A DNA stretch of 64,000 nt, from contig NZ_CP059600.1 in NCBI RefSeq assembly GCF_022369475.1, positions 1,983,355 through 2,047,354 on the forward strand. The letters are read 5' to 3'. Numbering within the stretch: position 1 is the first letter of the stretch; each line of letters starts with the position of its first letter. Under the pieces are notes generated by a model. That model did no database searches, was not told where the DNA came from, and was given only the letters and a program-made list of their open reading frames with translations. This DNA comes from Campylobacter sp. RM12651 (GTDB lineage Bacteria > Campylobacterota > Campylobacteria > Campylobacterales > Campylobacteraceae). Shown here one piece after another: positions 33,272 through 42,675 of the stretch. The translations under genes were made by a program, and so were the position numbers.

Positions 33272-34169
33272 TTATTACCCTTTCAACTTTATCAGATTTA
33301 GTATTTTTTAATGGATATAAATTTTTACCAGCACCTAAATTTTTAATACCAACTAATTTATCACCTGAACGAAGCAAAATTTGTTTTGGAATTTTATGAA
33401 TCACTAAAACTGTATAATCATTATCTTTAGTAATATGAGTATTTAATATGCTCTCTTTATTTTGTTTATCATATTCAAATACAGATGGTATTGTTTTATT
33501 TGTATTAAAAGCTAAATATGTAAAAACACCATCATCATACGCATAATCAACGCTTATATCTTCGCTATTTTTATTAACATGTTGAACAAAATGATAATTT
33601 TTAGGAACATTGATATTGTTTAATTCTTGCTCAATTTCTTTTTCTTCGTTTTCAAGTTTAGTTTTATTAGCAATTAATTGATTTACTTTTGCAATATCAT
33701 CAGTGTATTTAAAATCAACTCTATAAGAAGAATCTAATTTTGCAGTTAGAAGTAAATCAAATGTATAAATTCTTTTATTTGTAGTAATTATTAGATTTGT
33801 TTTCCAATCTTTTGCGTTTGGTTGAATTACTACATCTTGATTGTCAGAAAACGATACTAAATTACCATTGCTATCTACCATAGTTTGCTCTTGTGCTTTT
33901 GCAATATATGCTTGTGGTTTTATAAATATAAAATTAGTATCTGATTTAATAGACCAGCCTTCCAAAAAACCGCAAACTATATTTATAATTCTTTCATCAT
34001 GAGCAAATTTAAGCATTGAAATATAGCCATTTTTAGCTTTTATTTCATATACTTCATTAGCATTAAACTCTGCAACTTGAATTCTTTTATCTTCTTTTGT
34101 AGGTTTAGGAATATTTACACAAAAACCATAAATCGTAAAAACTGTAATTAATAATATAACTTTTTTCAT
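33261..34169 (-). CDS. virB9: VirB9 core-complex protein
   Basis: The 302-residue protein has a signal peptide (ILLITVFTIYGFC) and the VirB9/TrbG/CagX pattern: KNGYISMLKFAHDERIINIVCG at the N-domain and VFTYLAFNTNKTIPSVFEYD in the C-domain. It joins VirB7 and VirB10 in the outer ring. It ends within the virB10 start and follows virB8 with one base between. Confidence 0.95.
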   Translation of the reverse strand: MKKVILLITVFTIYGFCVNIPKPTKEDKRIQVAEFNANEVYEIKAKNGYISMLKFAHDERIINIVCGFLEGWSIKSDTNFIFIKPQAYIAKAQEQTMVDSNGNLVSFSDNQDVVIQPNAKDWKTNLIITTNKRIYTFDLLLTAKLDSSYRVDFKYTDDIAKVNQLIANKTKLENEEKEIEQELNNINVPKNYHFVQHVNKNSEDISVDYAYDDGVFTYLAFNTNKTIPSVFEYDKQNKESILNTHITKDNDYTVLVIHKIPKQILLRSGDKLVGIKNLGAGKNLYPLKNTKSDKVERVINEQ

Positions 34170-34170
34170 A

Positions 34171-34842
34171 TCATTGTCCTATTTCGTAATCTAATCTATA
34201 ATTTAACACTTGAAAGCTAAGTGGGTTTTCAAGTCTTGTAGCTTCATCTAATCTTGTATTTGTTAAATAATCGTATGTAATAGTGGCGATTTTATTACTC
34301 TCTTGTTCTACACCACTTCTTAAATCTTTTGTTATTGTTTTAAACCTAACTGTAGCTAATTTAATACCAGCACTTTCACCTAAAACGATTGATTTTATTT
34401 TTACATTTATTTCATAAGAATTTTTTAATTTTTCTAATATAGAATCAGAACCTTCAAATAACCTTATATATTCTTTCTTAACTTCATCAGATGAATATAA
34501 TTGAGTTTTTAAATAATCTTTTTCAAGTATATTGTAATAATAGCTTTCTCGTGTTTTAACATAATCACCAATAAAAAACTTATCTAAAGCTTCACTACTA
34601 GTAAAATTTTCTTCATTTAATATTGTAATAACACTTGTTTCACCCGTTTTATTATCAACTTTTATTACATAAGGCTCAACTGTTTTTAATGGTGTTAATA
34701 AACACACTGCAACTACACTAATGATTGCAATAATTATTGATATAAATGATATAGTCCAAGCTCTTTTATTTGATACATCTAGCAAATATCTAAGACTTGC
34801 TTCATAGCTTAAAGCAATATTTTCATCATTTGTTTTTTTCAT
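34171..34842 (-). CDS. virB8: VirB8 inner-membrane assembly factor
   Basis: The 223 residues contain a cytoplasmic N-terminus, one membrane helix (residues 30-52, TISFISIIIAIISVVAVCLL), and a periplasmic NTF2-like domain with PYVIKVDNKTGE and IATITYDYLT. It nucleates the channel. Its ATG lies inside the virB7 gene (17-base overlap). Confidence 0.95.
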   Translation of the reverse strand: MKKTNDENIALSYEASLRYLLDVSNKRAWTISFISIIIAIISVVAVCLLTPLKTVEPYVIKVDNKTGETSVITILNEENFTSSEALDKFFIGDYVKTRESYYYNILEKDYLKTQLYSSDEVKKEYIRLFEGSDSILEKLKNSYEINVKIKSIVLGESAGIKLATVRFKTITKDLRSGVEQESNKIATITYDYLTNTRLDEATRLENPLSFQVLNYRLDYEIGQ

Positions 34843-34966
34843 TATTACTCTCCGTTTTATTTACAGCTTCCCAATTAGTTCCATCAAATAATTTGTCAAA
34901 ATTTTTATTATTTATAGAACAAGCATTTAAGATTAATATTAATAGTATTGTTGGCAAATACTTCAT
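34826..34966 (-). CDS. virB7: VirB7 small lipoprotein
   Basis: A 46-residue protein reads MKYLPTILLILILNACSINN and onward with DGTNWEAVNK. The lipobox LNAC gives a mature peptide of about 31 residues. Its ATG overlaps the virB6 stop (ATGA) and its 3' end overlaps virB8. Size, lipobox and position between virB6 and virB8 are those of VirB7, which anchors the VirB9/VirB10 ring to the outer membrane. Confidence 0.85.
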   Translation of the reverse strand: MKYLPTILLILILNACSINNKNFDKLFDGTNWEAVNKTESNNEKNK

Positions 34967-36051
34967 TTGCTATTTCTCCATTTCGCAGTATTGTTTCTAA
35001 TTGAATTAATTCCATGTTTGGTTTTGCTATAAGCATTTTTAGCCCTTTGGTATCCGTTTTTAACTGCTCCAAATTCTTTTTTACCTTGATTTACTATTCC
35101 ACTAGGTAATAATCTACTCATATAACCTAATTTAGCAGTTGCACCAGCAGTTACTAAAGAGCCTACACTAGTTGAAGTTTGGGCTGACTTTACAGCACTA
35201 TCTAGGCTAACAGATGATAATTGTTGTGCTAATTGAAGAGCTAATGTTGTTCCGGTGCGTAAAATTACACCTGAAACTATACAAGAAATAACCACTAAAA
35301 TAATATTAGGATTTTTTCCATAAATTTCATCATTTGTTAAAGACATAACAAACTGAATAATAACGCTTGCAAAAATATTTATAAATAAAAGTGCTAAAAA
35401 ATTACTTATTAACAATGATATATATTGTGAAAATACTTGTTTGGTTGATTTAAGCAATAAAAATGCAAACATTAATGGGGCTATCATTATTAAAATAGAA
35501 TTAGTGATTTGAACTATACTTAATGCAGAAGCTAAAGATAAAGAACCAATAAGACCACCAGCTAAACCAAAAAGCCCAGATAGCCCAGCTACAATTTTTT
35601 CACCAGACCACCACGATGCATCATCTATCATCTTTGCAACAAGTTTTACTATAGAATCCATATAAGCTTGAACTTTTTCCCAAGCAGTCCAATTACTACC
35701 ACTAAAGGCAAAATTACCGGCATAGTTCATTACATCATTTATTGCTGATTTAAATAAACCGATGAAATTACCGTAATTCATAAACAAAAATATCACTATA
35801 ATCTTCATCATAAAATCCCACAATAAAGTTGCGAAACTTTGTTGTTTTATAGACATTGAAAATTGTAAAAACTCATATATTAGCCATATAGTTAAATAAG
35901 TAATAGCAGTATATTGCAGTGTAATTACAAAACCTTGAATAATAGAAGAAGCAGTATAAAAAGGACTAGAACTTGAATCAATCTCAAAAATATTTGATAC
36001 AAGCTCTCCAACATAAATAAAAGCACCTGTATCTGGCTTATAAACAATCAT
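34963..36051 (-). CDS. virB6: VirB6 polytopic channel protein
   Basis: The 362-residue protein has five to seven membrane helices and the family-typical central SWWSGEKIVAGLSGLFGLAG loop followed by ALSIVQITNSILIMIAPLMFAF. The C-terminal 60 residues are basic and glycine-poor. It forms part of the inner-membrane pore. Starts immediately at the virB5 stop (ATG overlaps TAATG). Confidence 0.92.
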   Translation of the reverse strand: MIVYKPDTGAFIYVGELVSNIFEIDSSSSPFYTASSIIQGFVITLQYTAITYLTIWLIYEFLQFSMSIKQQSFATLLWDFMMKIIVIFLFMNYGNFIGLFKSAINDVMNYAGNFAFSGSNWTAWEKVQAYMDSIVKLVAKMIDDASWWSGEKIVAGLSGLFGLAGGLIGSLSLASALSIVQITNSILIMIAPLMFAFLLLKSTKQVFSQYISLLISNFLALLFINIFASVIIQFVMSLTNDEIYGKNPNIILVVISCIVSGVILRTGTTLALQLAQQLSSVSLDSAVKSAQTSTSVGSLVTAGATAKLGYMSRLLPSGIVNQGKKEFGAVKNGYQRAKNAYSKTKHGINSIRNNTAKWRNSK

Positions 36052-36827
36052 TATTCAAACCTTACATCATCAAGTTTAAATTTTCTTGCTAGTTTTAAAT
36101 TTCTATACTGATTGTTATTGTAATTTACTCGCTCATCTTCTTTTAACTGCTCATTAATTTGCATTGCTCTAGCATGTTTTTCGTTTAATATTTTTAATTG
36201 TTGTTCTTGTGTTTGTAATTTTGATTGAGCTATTTGCAGTGCAGTTTGAGCATCAGCTGATTCTTTCATTGTTGTAGCTTTTACTGCTTTTTTAGCTAAA
36301 GATTCAATTTCTTTTAATGTAGCATTAAAATTCTTATCTATTTCTTTCAGCTCTTCTTCATTTTGAAAAGTTGTGGCAACTTCTCTATAGCAAATTGCTT
36401 GTTTGTTTTTAGATTCATAGCTACTGCAATAATCGCTTAATAAAAATTTTGTAGATAACTCTTTACCACGCTGTTTTAAACCTTCGCTTGTTAAATCTTC
36501 TTTAACCATAGAGTGCAATTGCAATGAGTTGCTTTTGAATTTTATAGTTTCTTCATATAAACCTTCAGCACTATTTATTGCTGATACAATATCACTAATA
36601 CCAGTAGTATTTTTTAATTCTTGTGCATAGTGTTCAACTACTTGTCTATACTGCATCAATGTAGTTGCCCAACGATTAGCTTCCACTGCATATTCCTTCA
36701 AATCATCTATATATGATTTAATATTTTGTGCAATTGCAGCAACATCAATTGTTGGTATTCCACTGGCAACAGCATTATTTGTAAAGCATAACAAAACAAC
36801 TAATGATTTAAACAATGTTTTTTTCAT
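36051..36827 (-). CDS. virB5: VirB5/TrbJ-like minor pilin protein
   Basis: The 258 residues start with a signal peptide (MKKTLFKSLVVLLCFTNNAVA) and continue as helices with IAQNIKSYIDDLKEYAVEAN and AMQINEQLKEDERVNYNNNQ near the end. VirB5 proteins sit at the pilus tip and contact recipient cells. The ATG at 36827 has GGAG upstream; a start seven codons earlier lies within virB4 and lacks a site. Confidence 0.88.
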   Translation of the reverse strand: MKKTLFKSLVVLLCFTNNAVASGIPTIDVAAIAQNIKSYIDDLKEYAVEANRWATTLMQYRQVVEHYAQELKNTTGISDIVSAINSAEGLYEETIKFKSNSLQLHSMVKEDLTSEGLKQRGKELSTKFLLSDYCSSYESKNKQAICYREVATTFQNEEELKEIDKNFNATLKEIESLAKKAVKATTMKESADAQTALQIAQSKLQTQEQQLKILNEKHARAMQINEQLKEDERVNYNNNQYRNLKLARKFKLDDVRFE

Positions 36828-39588
36828 TACAATCTCCAATACTTTCATTATAAAGTTCTAAAATCTTTTGAAATTTTGTTTTATAATCTACTTCTAATTT
36901 ATTTATTTTTTCAAGTTTTTCAACATAAGCTTTGCCTGTAGAAATAATTTTTAAATATGTTTTACCGATAGAACTAAGATCAAGACTTACAATAGCTCTT
37001 TCTTCTGCTTTTTTGATTAATACTTGATACATTGAAGGAATTGTATTTTTTGCAAATTCATACTCTTCTTTAGAAAGATTTAAAACTTTACAATAATCAT
37101 CTTCTTTTGCTTGTGGATTTGACAGTAATAATATAGTTGCACTTTGCTCTATTATTGCACTTGCAATAGGTGATTTGGCAAAATCTTCAACACTTTGAGT
37201 TCCAAGCACCAAAAATCCATTTAACTTTCTTATTGTTTTTTCTTTATTGTGTATTTCTTTTGCAACTACTGGATTTCTAATCCAATCCCAAGCTTCATCA
37301 ACAAATAATGCAAATCTTCTACCATCGCACTTTTCAAATATTCTCCATAGAATATAAAATGATACAGGACCATTAATGTCATTATCACTTAATAAATCAG
37401 TTCCATCTATACCAAATAAATTGCAATCATCTTTAAAAGAAAAATTGTCATTTTCGTTATCAAACACCCAACCAAACTGCTTATTTTTACTCCATTGTGC
37501 CAATCTACTTCTAATTGAGTTAATCTCATTTGTTCCTTCAGTTAAATGCTCTAGCATTAATGTGATTCCATATTTTCTTTCTTCTTTATTAAAATTATTC
37601 ATTATTGAAATAACTGCAAAATTTAAATCTTCTTCTTCTTTTACGGATATTTTCTCATCATTTCTAGTAACTAATAATTTCATAAGAATTTGTAAATTTC
37701 TTATATTTTCTGGTGTGTTATCACACATAAAAGGATTAAAGCCTGTTGGATTTCCACCATCAATAGTAATGTAAGTTCCATTTTGGGCAATAATATTACC
37801 AATAGCACCTTTATCTTTATCTAGGTAAAAAAAGGTGGCTTTTTTCTTGTCTTCTGGAATTGATACTGGGAAAGTTGAAGGATCAGAATATTTTGCAAGT
37901 TGATTTAATAAAAAATTCATTAGTGCTGTTTTACCACCACCTGATTTACCTAAAATCATAGTATTTGCTAATAATAATTCACCAAAATCATCATTATTAA
38001 ATCTTGTTTCATGAAAATTAAAATAATATGGAGATCCATTAGGGGTTCTTAAAATAGATACTGCTTGACCCCAACAATTTTTATCCTTTTTACCTTTACC
38101 AAAATTATGCAAAGCAATCAATGAAGCATAATTTTTACTTGAAATTTTATGAAGTCGTGGTCTAATTTGATAATTTGCAGGTATTTGAGCAAAATAAGTT
38201 GCAGGTAAAGCAATATTAGCAATAGTAGTCAAAAAGCCTTCATCTGCAAGTTTTGATATTATTATATTTGTATTTTCTTCTACTTCTTTTATACTATCAG
38301 CATATACAATTAATGAAAAATGATAATTTCCGAAAGAAATTTCACCAGAAGTTAAATCATCTAATGCTTGATCAATATCTATTATTTGCGATATAGCATC
38401 ATCTTCTGCACTAACTAATCTCTTTTTTTGCAAACCAATTGCTTCTTTTGCATCTACTTTCTTCATAGGAGTAAAACTTTGTGTAATAACATAATTTATA
38501 TTTAAATACATAAGATGATCTAGCATACCAATATAGCTATAATTTGGATATTCTTTAATTTCAATTGCTTTTAAAAATCTTTTTTTACCATTGTTTAAAT
38601 CAATTTGTGCAATATTATGTCCAAATAAAATTGCGCTCATATTACCTTGCAAATAATCACATAACACTGTATCATTCACACGCACTTTTGAAAAAGTTCC
38701 TGAAAGCAAAAAGTTATAAAACTCAAGTTGAGATGAATAAACTATATTATTTTCAATGTATTTACCAAGTCTTGCAACTCCAAAATCCTTTAAATTACCT
38801 TCAATCCCCAAAAGCAATTCTTCAAAATTTTTAACATGTTGCCTAATCTCTTGAATTTTTGTTTCTACGCTCAATTTTTTAAATTTTGAACTGGCAAGTT
38901 TATTTAATGGTGAATATATGACTGATAATACTAGCTTGTTTTCTTTCAATTGGTTAAAATTTGAATAATACCTATCATTAAAATCTTTTAAAAAATTATT
39001 TTTAAAAAGACTATTTAAATAATCGTTTAATTCAATTCTGCAATTATGAAAATAAAAAGATATGTTTTCAGAAGAATATGATTTTATTAACATATTTAAT
39101 TTATTTTTATTAACTTCTAAATCCACACTATTTTCTACTTCAAAATCAACACCATCAATAACAAATGTTGCTACATATTCACATTCTTTAGTAGTTATAA
39201 TATGATTATTTATGAGAGTTTGAAATGGAATGTGCGATGAAATATTTGCAAGACTATGTAATGCACTAATACTTAATTTTGTTAGATTATTATAAGTTTT
39301 ATTATGTGTATAACTTGAAGTTACATATGCTTTGGTTTTATAAAATTTTTTTTGTGCAGGATTTGTAAAAAATTTTAATTTTAAAAATAAAAGCCTAAAA
39401 ATCATATCATCTTTTTTAGCCATAAAACGCATTATAAAAAATATAGGTATAGCTAAAAAAAAGAAAAATAGATTGATATATATTGCAGAAAACAATATAA
39501 ACATCATAACAGATAATAAAGGCATCATAGGAACGCCAAAAAGCATAGCAGGTCTGCTTAGTGCTTTAAAAAATAAATCTGTATTCAT
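36808..39588 (-). CDS. virB4: VirB3-VirB4 fusion ATPase
   Basis: The 926-residue protein begins with a VirB3-like piece (FFKALSRPAMLFGVPMMPLL and two membrane helices, residues 1-75) fused to a VirB4 ATPase with Walker A MILGKSGGGKTALMNFLLNQ and Walker B FALFVDEAWDWI. Such fusions are known in Campylobacter and Helicobacter secretion systems. It powers pilus assembly. It follows virB2 directly, with no spacer. Confidence 0.95.
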   Translation of the reverse strand: MNTDLFFKALSRPAMLFGVPMMPLLSVMMFILFSAIYINLFFFFLAIPIFFIMRFMAKKDDMIFRLLFLKLKFFTNPAQKKFYKTKAYVTSSYTHNKTYNNLTKLSISALHSLANISSHIPFQTLINNHIITTKECEYVATFVIDGVDFEVENSVDLEVNKNKLNMLIKSYSSENISFYFHNCRIELNDYLNSLFKNNFLKDFNDRYYSNFNQLKENKLVLSVIYSPLNKLASSKFKKLSVETKIQEIRQHVKNFEELLLGIEGNLKDFGVARLGKYIENNIVYSSQLEFYNFLLSGTFSKVRVNDTVLCDYLQGNMSAILFGHNIAQIDLNNGKKRFLKAIEIKEYPNYSYIGMLDHLMYLNINYVITQSFTPMKKVDAKEAIGLQKKRLVSAEDDAISQIIDIDQALDDLTSGEISFGNYHFSLIVYADSIKEVEENTNIIISKLADEGFLTTIANIALPATYFAQIPANYQIRPRLHKISSKNYASLIALHNFGKGKKDKNCWGQAVSILRTPNGSPYYFNFHETRFNNDDFGELLLANTMILGKSGGGKTALMNFLLNQLAKYSDPSTFPVSIPEDKKKATFFYLDKDKGAIGNIIAQNGTYITIDGGNPTGFNPFMCDNTPENIRNLQILMKLLVTRNDEKISVKEEEDLNFAVISIMNNFNKEERKYGITLMLEHLTEGTNEINSIRSRLAQWSKNKQFGWVFDNENDNFSFKDDCNLFGIDGTDLLSDNDINGPVSFYILWRIFEKCDGRRFALFVDEAWDWIRNPVVAKEIHNKEKTIRKLNGFLVLGTQSVEDFAKSPIASAIIEQSATILLLSNPQAKEDDYCKVLNLSKEEYEFAKNTIPSMYQVLIKKAEERAIVSLDLSSIGKTYLKIISTGKAYVEKLEKINKLEVDYKTKFQKILELYNESIGDCNEKNIV

Positions 39589-39855
39589 TTAAAAAGCGTA
39601 AATAGCACCAATAATTGCACTTGAAGAAGCTATAACAATAGAACCAACAATTACTCTTGAATATTCTTGAAACGGATGTCCGCCCCACATAACTTTAATT
39701 CCAGAATACACTAATGCAATTGTTGATATTGTGAAAGCAACTGCTAAAATCCAACCTAAAACTGTGTCAAATAAGTTATTTACTTTTGACAAACCACCAG
39801 CAGCTAAAACAAGATTTGGTGTTAGTAATAATAATAAAATCTTATTATTTTTCAT
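39589..39855 (-). CDS. virB2: VirB2 major pilin
   Basis: The 88 residues have a signal peptide (LLLLLTPNLVLAAG) and two hydrophobic helices (TVLGWILAVAFTISTIALVYSG and VIVGSIVIASSSAIIGAIYAF) joined by a short polar loop, the pilin plan. It is first gene of the long transfer operon; the 103-base spacer to the divergent repA gene carries AT-rich promoters (TATAAT-like on both strands near 39890-39900). Confidence 0.9.
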   Translation of the reverse strand: MKNNKILLLLLTPNLVLAAGGLSKVNNLFDTVLGWILAVAFTISTIALVYSGIKVMWGGHPFQEYSRVIVGSIVIASSSAIIGAIYAF

Positions 39856-39958
39856 AAAAAATCCTTTTATTTTTTAATTTTTATCTTATTATATAATATG
39901 ATAAATTAATTTTTTATTAACCTGAAATTGCTACTATTTAAAAATAAAGGGCTGAAGT

Positions 39959-41128
39959 ATGAAGACAAATGAAAATCAAATAGCAAAAGCTATACAAAAC
40001 AAATATAAAGAAATAGCAGAATTTCAAAAAGAAGTAGATAACTTAAAAACTTTATTATCAAAAATAAAGCTTGATAAAGAAAAAGAATATATTCAACATA
40101 CAATAGATTTTTTATTGCAAAAAATACAAGCTTTAGAAAACTCTGAAATAAACAGTGAAAATTTTGAAAGCATAATTAATATGAATATGTTTAACTATGA
40201 AACATTAGATAGTGATAAGTCAAAAATTGAATACATTATAAATAATTTAATTGTTAAAAACGAAATCACAATGATAGCTTCAAAGCCTAGTGGTGGTAAA
40301 TCTTTAACTGCTTTAGGAATTTGCACTAGTTTTTTAAAACAATCAATAGAACATAAAGTTGTATATTTTGATTTAGATAATTCAATAGCTACATTGACAA
40401 ATAGGAAAATCTATAAAATAAGAAACGAATTTGGAAGTAGATTTAATATGTTTTCATCTAGCAATTATTCAGCAGAAGAAGCAAATATATTCCTTAACAA
40501 ATTTAAAAATGTAGATTTAACAAATACATTGTTTATCTTAGATAGCATAAAAAACTTTATTCTAGGCGATAGAGATAAAAACAAAGATGTAAGTGAATTT
40601 ATGAGATTAGTAAAAGCTTTAAGAGATGCTGGAGCTACTGTTATATTTTTACACCATACAAATAAACCACAAAAAGATTTAGGAGAAAATTACGCGGGTT
40701 CATCTGCATTTTTAGAAGATACAACAAATGCTTTTATCCTTGAAAATAACCCAGATAAACAAACTTTTATATTTAAAACTATAAAAGCAAGAAATGGTGA
40801 TTTAAAAAACAAGGCTTTTCAATTTGATTTAGATAAGCATAGATTGATAGAAGTTGACATATTATGGGCAAGTGAGAATAAAAACGATACCAAAATAGTA
40901 GATGAAATAATAGAATTTTTATCAAACAATAAAGAAGCTAATTATACACAAATTAAAAATTATTTAATAGGTGAAGGCATAGTTAAAGATAAAAGTAAAA
41001 TTGCAAATATTTTAAATAATTATTGTGGTGTTTTATGGGCTAAAGAAAAAATCAAGGAAAACAATAAAAGCATTTATAAACTTATTAAAAACGATAATGC
41101 CAATACAATAGATGGTATTGTGAAGTGA
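39959..41128 (+). CDS. repA: RepA-type RecA-fold replicative helicase
   Basis: The 389-residue protein has a coiled N-terminus (residues 1-75), then an AAA_25/RepA core: MIASKPSGGKSLTALGICTS (Walker A), VVYFDLDNSIATL, LFILDSIKNFILGDRDKN (Walker B) and TVIFLHHTNKPQ, and a C-terminal winged-helix-like segment with TQIKNYLIGEGIVKDKSKI. RSF1010-like RepA unwinds DNA at plasmid origins. It implies that the element replicates after excision. AAAGGG precedes the ATG. Confidence 0.85.
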   Translation: MKTNENQIAKAIQNKYKEIAEFQKEVDNLKTLLSKIKLDKEKEYIQHTIDFLLQKIQALENSEINSENFESIINMNMFNYETLDSDKSKIEYIINNLIVKNEITMIASKPSGGKSLTALGICTSFLKQSIEHKVVYFDLDNSIATLTNRKIYKIRNEFGSRFNMFSSSNYSAEEANIFLNKFKNVDLTNTLFILDSIKNFILGDRDKNKDVSEFMRLVKALRDAGATVIFLHHTNKPQKDLGENYAGSSAFLEDTTNAFILENNPDKQTFIFKTIKARNGDLKNKAFQFDLDKHRLIEVDILWASENKNDTKIVDEIIEFLSNNKEANYTQIKNYLIGEGIVKDKSKIANILNNYCGVLWAKEKIKENNKSIYKLIKNDNANTIDGIVK

Positions 41129-41202
41129 TTGATAATATAAGTAAGGCAATAAACACTAATAATTGTATAAACAAAAAAATGAAGTATAATCTAAAAACAA
41201 AA

Positions 41203-41223
41203 TACCTAGCTAAAAGCTAGGTA
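41203..41223. terminator. Terminator between repA and the convergent lipoprotein gene
   Basis: Nine-base arms TACCTAGCT and AGCTAGGTA with an AAA loop. On the minus strand it is followed by ATTTTGTTTTT, so it best serves the lipoprotein gene. Confidence 0.7.
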
Positions 41224-41228
41224 TGTAA

Positions 41229-41642
41229 TTATTTAATTAGCTGATAGCCAAAATTAATTGACTTAACATCAATTTCACAGAATTTTAACTCTTCTTCTTC
41301 CTTTTCATTTTTAGGCTGAAGATCTACATCATCATACCACTTTTTACAATGGTCAGGAACACATCTATCACGAACAACAACACCTGTTTTTGTAATTCTA
41401 CCACTTCTACTATCTTTTTCTAATACACACTTTTTACCATAATTCATATTACCTTGAGTTTCTATTCTTCCATCAGGATACTCCATTAAAATCATAGGTC
41501 TTTTTGTAATATCACTTTTACTATTATTATTATTTATTTCCGGTGCTTTTAACGCATCAGGAACAGGTGGTAATTTTGGCAAAACACAACCAGTAGAAAA
41601 TAAACACACTATACCTGCAGCCACTAAATTAATTTTTTTCAT
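41229..41642 (-). CDS. Unknown lipoprotein
   Basis: The 137 residues have a lipobox FSTGC (Cys19) followed by a proline-rich stretch (VLPKLPPVPDALKAPEINNN) and a domain with MEYPDGRIETQGNMNYGKKC and cysteines in KKCVLEK, RCVPDHCKKW. No family recognised. It is a single gene on the minus strand between repA and parA, preceded by GGAAGAAAG. A phased TATTTTA array lies between it and parA and may control both. Confidence 0.6.
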   Translation of the reverse strand: MKKINLVAAGIVCLFSTGCVLPKLPPVPDALKAPEINNNNSKSDITKRPMILMEYPDGRIETQGNMNYGKKCVLEKDSRSGRITKTGVVVRDRCVPDHCKKWYDDVDLQPKNEKEEEELKFCEIDVKSINFGYQLIK

Positions 41643-41713
41643 ACTTTCTTCCTTTATTTTGAATTATTTGTTTAATTATATTAATCATAAATTAATTATA
41701 GCTTAAATTAAAC

Positions 41714-41750
41714 TATTTTAAATTATTTTAGCTTATTTTAATTTATTTTA
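41714..41750. promoter_or_regulatory. 10-bp-phased TATTTTA array before parA
   Basis: TATTTTA occurs at 41714, 41724, 41734 and 41744, exactly one per helical turn. It lies 42 bases before the parA ATG and upstream of the divergent lipoprotein gene. Possible operator of the RHH protein or partition site. Confidence 0.5.
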
Positions 41751-41791
41751 ATATATTATATACTAAAATATATTATTTAAAGGAATAAAAA

Positions 41792-42364
41792 ATGATAATT
41801 TCAGTTATATCAAAAAAAGGTGGTGTTGGTAAAACTCCTTTTGCCTTTTCAATAGCAAAAGATTTAAATATGTATTTACAATCAAATGACAATAGCTGTA
41901 TTGAACATATCTATCCAAATAAAGCTAAAATCTCTCAAGAAGTAAAACTAATAGATAATTGTGTATATGATTTTGGTGGATTTGTAGCAAAAGGTATTTT
42001 AAATATTGTTGAAAAGTCAAATTATATAATAATACCAACAAATCCAAATTTAAATTCAATAATTAGAACTTATGAAACTTATAATGAACTAAAAGAATTT
42101 AATAAAAATTTTATCATACTCGCTACTGGCTTTAAAGACAACAAAGAAGTAGCTTTTTTAATAAAAAACCTAAAAAAAATTAAAGATTGCAATATACCAA
42201 TTTTTTATTTTAAAGACTCAAAAATAGTATTAAATTCTATGAATTATGGAAAAAGCTTTAATGAATTATATAAAGAAAACACACTATCAATGCATAGCTA
42301 TAAAAATTTCATTAAATCTTATTATGAGCTATTAAAGTATATTAAAAACAATAAATTATTTTAA
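41792..42364 (+). CDS. parA: ParA-family partition ATPase
   Basis: The 190-residue protein has the deviant Walker A ISKKGGVGKTPFAFSIAKDL, with both lysines but proline after GKT where serine or threonine is usual. A KLIDNCVYDFGGF segment stands for Walker B and IIIPTNPNLNSI follows. The small size is that of ParF-type ATPases without a DNA-binding domain. Paired with the RHH gene downstream it makes a ParF/ParG-like segregation system for the excised element. Confidence 0.85.
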   Translation: MIISVISKKGGVGKTPFAFSIAKDLNMYLQSNDNSCIEHIYPNKAKISQEVKLIDNCVYDFGGFVAKGILNIVEKSNYIIIPTNPNLNSIIRTYETYNELKEFNKNFIILATGFKDNKEVAFLIKNLKKIKDCNIPIFYFKDSKIVLNSMNYGKSFNELYKENTLSMHSYKNFIKSYYELLKYIKNNKLF

Positions 42365-42383
42365 TTTATTTTAAATTATTTTA
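42357..42383. promoter_or_regulatory. 10-bp-phased TATTTTA array before the RHH gene
   Basis: TATTTTA at 42357, 42367 and 42377, starting within the last codons of parA and ending 50 bases before the RHH gene ATG. Confidence 0.45.
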
Positions 42384-42432
42384 ATTGACTATAATTAATA
42401 TAATTAGTAAAATATATTGACAAGGATAAAAA

Positions 42433-42675
42433 ATGACTAAAAAATTAGAAGTAAGTATTGATGATATTTTAAAAGACAATGTTGTAAATACATATAAAGA
42501 AGCTCAAAAACAAACTAGAAAGAAAAAAAACTCTAAGTTAAAAGTTACTAAAGGTTTTACAGTTACATTAACAGAAGATGAATTTAATGCTTTAGAACAA
42601 TATTGTGCAGAAAATTATATAAGCAGAAATAGCTTTTTTAGACAACTACTAAGAGAAAAAATGGCTGAAAACTAA
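42433..42675 (+). CDS. Ribbon-helix-helix DNA-binding protein (ParG/CopG-like)
   Basis: The 80-residue protein has a flexible basic N-terminus (KQTRKKKNSKLK) and a C-terminal RHH: KGFTVTLTEDEFNALEQYCA then ISRNSFFRQLLREKM. This is the architecture of ParG, the centromere-binding partner and autorepressor of ParF. It is 68 bases after parA. Its stop codon touches the right inverted repeat. The nearby phased TATTTTA arrays, or the CTAGTCTG units of the repeats, are candidate binding sites. Confidence 0.8.
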   Translation: MTKKLEVSIDDILKDNVVNTYKEAQKQTRKKKNSKLKVTKGFTVTLTEDEFNALEQYCAENYISRNSFFRQLLREKMAEN

